64,000 bases of DNA from Acidisarcina polymorpha (GTDB lineage Bacteria; Acidobacteriota; Terriglobia; Terriglobales; Acidobacteriaceae). The notes under the pieces were generated by a model. The model had not been told where the DNA came from. It was given only the letters and a program-made list of their open reading frames with translations, and did no database searches. Positions 62,794 through 64,000 of this stretch are shown piece after piece. Each line of letters starts with the position of its first letter. The first letter of the stretch is position 1. The position numbers were made by a program, and so were the translations under genes. The DNA is taken from assembly GCF_003330725.1 (NCBI RefSeq), contig NZ_CP030840.1:7048012-7112011 (forward strand). The letters run 5' to 3'.

Positions 62794-64000
62794 ATGAATC
62801 GTCGCAGCTTTATTCGCACCGCATCGTTAGCAGCCGCCGGACACGCCGCCGGCTTACGTCCCTTCGGCATGATGAACGCTTTCGCTCAAGGCTCCTCCGA
62901 CTACAAGGCGCTCGTCTGCATCTTCCTGTTCGGGGGAAATGACGCCAACAATACCATCATCCCCTTCGACACCGCCGACTATGCCAGCTATGCGAAAATT
63001 CGCGGCCCCCTGGCGCTTGCCCAGAACACGCTGCTGCCGCTGACGCCCCTGCCGAACTACGCCCTCAATCCGAATTTGCCCGACATTCAGTCGCTCTTCA
63101 ATAATGGAAAGGCCGCGATCGTGGCCAACGTCGGCACCCTGGTGCAGCCGCTGACCCGCACCCAATACCTGGCCTCGCAGTCGCTTGCGCCGAGCAGCCT
63201 GTTCTCGCATCCCGACCAGCAATTGCAGTGGCAGAACTATCCTCAGTCGGGGGCGACGCCCACCGGCTGGGCCGGCCGCATCGCCGACTACATGGCCCCC
63301 ATCTACAATCCGAACGGGCAAGTTCCGATGGTCACCTCCTGTGACGGGGACACCTTGTTCTGCGACGGCGCGTCCACTTCGCCGGTTGCGGTGATTCCTG
63401 GAAGCGTACAAACGGGTAAGTGCTCCGAGACCGCCTCCATGTGCACTTCCAGACAGGCCACTGCCCAGCAGATCCTTAGTTTTGAGAGCGGCGTTTCGCT
63501 CGTCCAGGCCGACAACAACATCACCGCCAATGCCTATAAATACGATGGAATTCTGGCCACCGCCCTGCAGTCGGCCACTCTCCAAACTCAATTTCCGAAC
63601 GACGGAGCGCTCGGATCGCAGCTTCAACAGATTGCGCAGATGATTAAGGTCGGACCCTCTTTGGGCATCAGCCGGCAGATCTTCTTTGCCGGTGTCGGGA
63701 ACTTCGACACCCATGCCGCCCAGCTTTCGGTCCAGAGCAGCCTGCTCGCCATGATCAGCCCGGCCATCGGGGCTTTCTACGCGGCCACCCAGGAGCTGGG
63801 AGTCGCCAACCAGGTCACGACCTTCACCATGTCGGACTTCAACCGGGCCTATCAGCCCAACGGCAACAACGGGAGCGACCACGCCTGGGGAAGCAGCCTC
63901 TTCGTGCTTGGCGGCGCCGTGAAAGGCGGAAAGGTCTATGGAACCATGCCCACTCTCGCTCTCGGCGGACCGGACGACTCCGGCAGCAACGGCCGCTGGG
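62794..64000 (+). CDS. DUF1501 protein, Tat-exported (partial, runs off the window)
   Basis: The frame is open from ATG 62794 to the window end (402 codons, no stop). GAGAGGA lies about nine bases upstream. The N-terminus MNRRSFIRTASLAAAG is a twin-arginine signal, suggesting export of a folded, perhaps metal-containing protein. Family blocks are YKALVCIFLFGGNDANNTI, GNFDTHAAQ near residue 305, TFTMSDFNRAY and GSDHAWGSSLFVLGG near residue 360, which carry conserved Asp/His residues reminiscent of the alkaline-phosphatase superfamily. It starts 97 bases after the DUF1800 stop and is surely in the same unit. Confidence 0.92.
   Translation, partial: MNRRSFIRTASLAAAGHAAGLRPFGMMNAFAQGSSDYKALVCIFLFGGNDANNTIIPFDTADYASYAKIRGPLALAQNTLLPLTPLPNYALNPNLPDIQSLFNNGKAAIVANVGTLVQPLTRTQYLASQSLAPSSLFSHPDQQLQWQNYPQSGATPTGWAGRIADYMAPIYNPNGQVPMVTSCDGDTLFCDGASTSPVAVIPGSVQTGKCSETASMCTSRQATAQQILSFESGVSLVQADNNITANAYKYDGILATALQSATLQTQFPNDGALGSQLQQIAQMIKVGPSLGISRQIFFAGVGNFDTHAAQLSVQSSLLAMISPAIGAFYAATQELGVANQVTTFTMSDFNRAYQPNGNNGSDHAWGSSLFVLGGAVKGGKVYGTMPTLALGGPDDSGSNGRW

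Noticed and set aside
62854..63882. Minus-strand frame of 342 codons at the window end.
   Set aside because: It is antisense to the DUF1501 gene, whose plus-strand frame has a ribosome site, a Tat signal and family motifs.

Overview
The window most likely comes from a member of the Acidobacteriota (Terriglobia, Acidobacteriaceae-like). Supporting evidence is two proteins of the VWFA-related acidobacterial family, a carboxypeptidase-regulatory-domain TonB-dependent receptor, a DUF1800/DUF1501 pair, Gram-negative envelope genes (kdsA, RND efflux, OmpA-like protein) and moderately high GC. It is an ordinary chromosomal segment. I see no insertion sequence, phage, CRISPR array, rRNA or tRNA.

Layout. 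1-9 kb: a gene tail, a VWFA protein, lepB coupled to a small unknown gene, an exported glycine-rich protein, a muropeptide-recycling pair (serine hydrolase, murQ), a secreted carboxylesterase, murA and a DinB-like protein. 9-14 kb: a 19-bp tandem repeat, an EamA transporter and the rpsO-pnp ribosome/RNA-decay unit. 14-18.6 kb: a leftward unit of DHA2 efflux pump, Cys/Met-rich exported protein and Met-rich outer-membrane protein (probably metal related), then a dienelactone hydrolase. 18.7-28.5 kb: a VWFA protein whose metal site is lost, mtnA, mscL with a zinc ribbon, an M28 peptidase, a cytochrome c/tautomerase pair, kdsA and an OmpA-like protein. 28.6-34.4 kb: a DUF2393 protein, a 43-residue membrane peptide, a DnaC-like ATPase, rpmE, dus and a GT39-like glycosyltransferase with a TPR tail.

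34.4-43 kb: a two-gene unit of a membrane di-iron hydroxylase and a YqcI/YcgG (GntA-type) oxygenase overlapping by 4 bp. This is the best candidate for an undescribed small pathway. It is followed by a LytTR two-component system divergent from an RND adaptor and pump, with a 21-bp-phased direct repeat between them that resembles a LytTR operator. 43-50 kb: a GH27 alpha-galactosidase, htpG, a DUF1348 protein and an OmpR-type two-component system. 50-58 kb: a secreted lipocalin-like protein, the TonB receptor, a 755-bp divergent promoter region with tandem inverted repeats and a PHO-box-like array, then a beta-propeller/phosphoesterase protein and a second lipocalin-like protein. 58.9-64 kb: a large secreted DUF1800 protein with four Ig-like repeats, and a Tat-exported DUF1501 protein cut by the window end.

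Gene calls rest on family motifs recognised by eye. Regulatory sites are pattern-based inferences and no database search was run.
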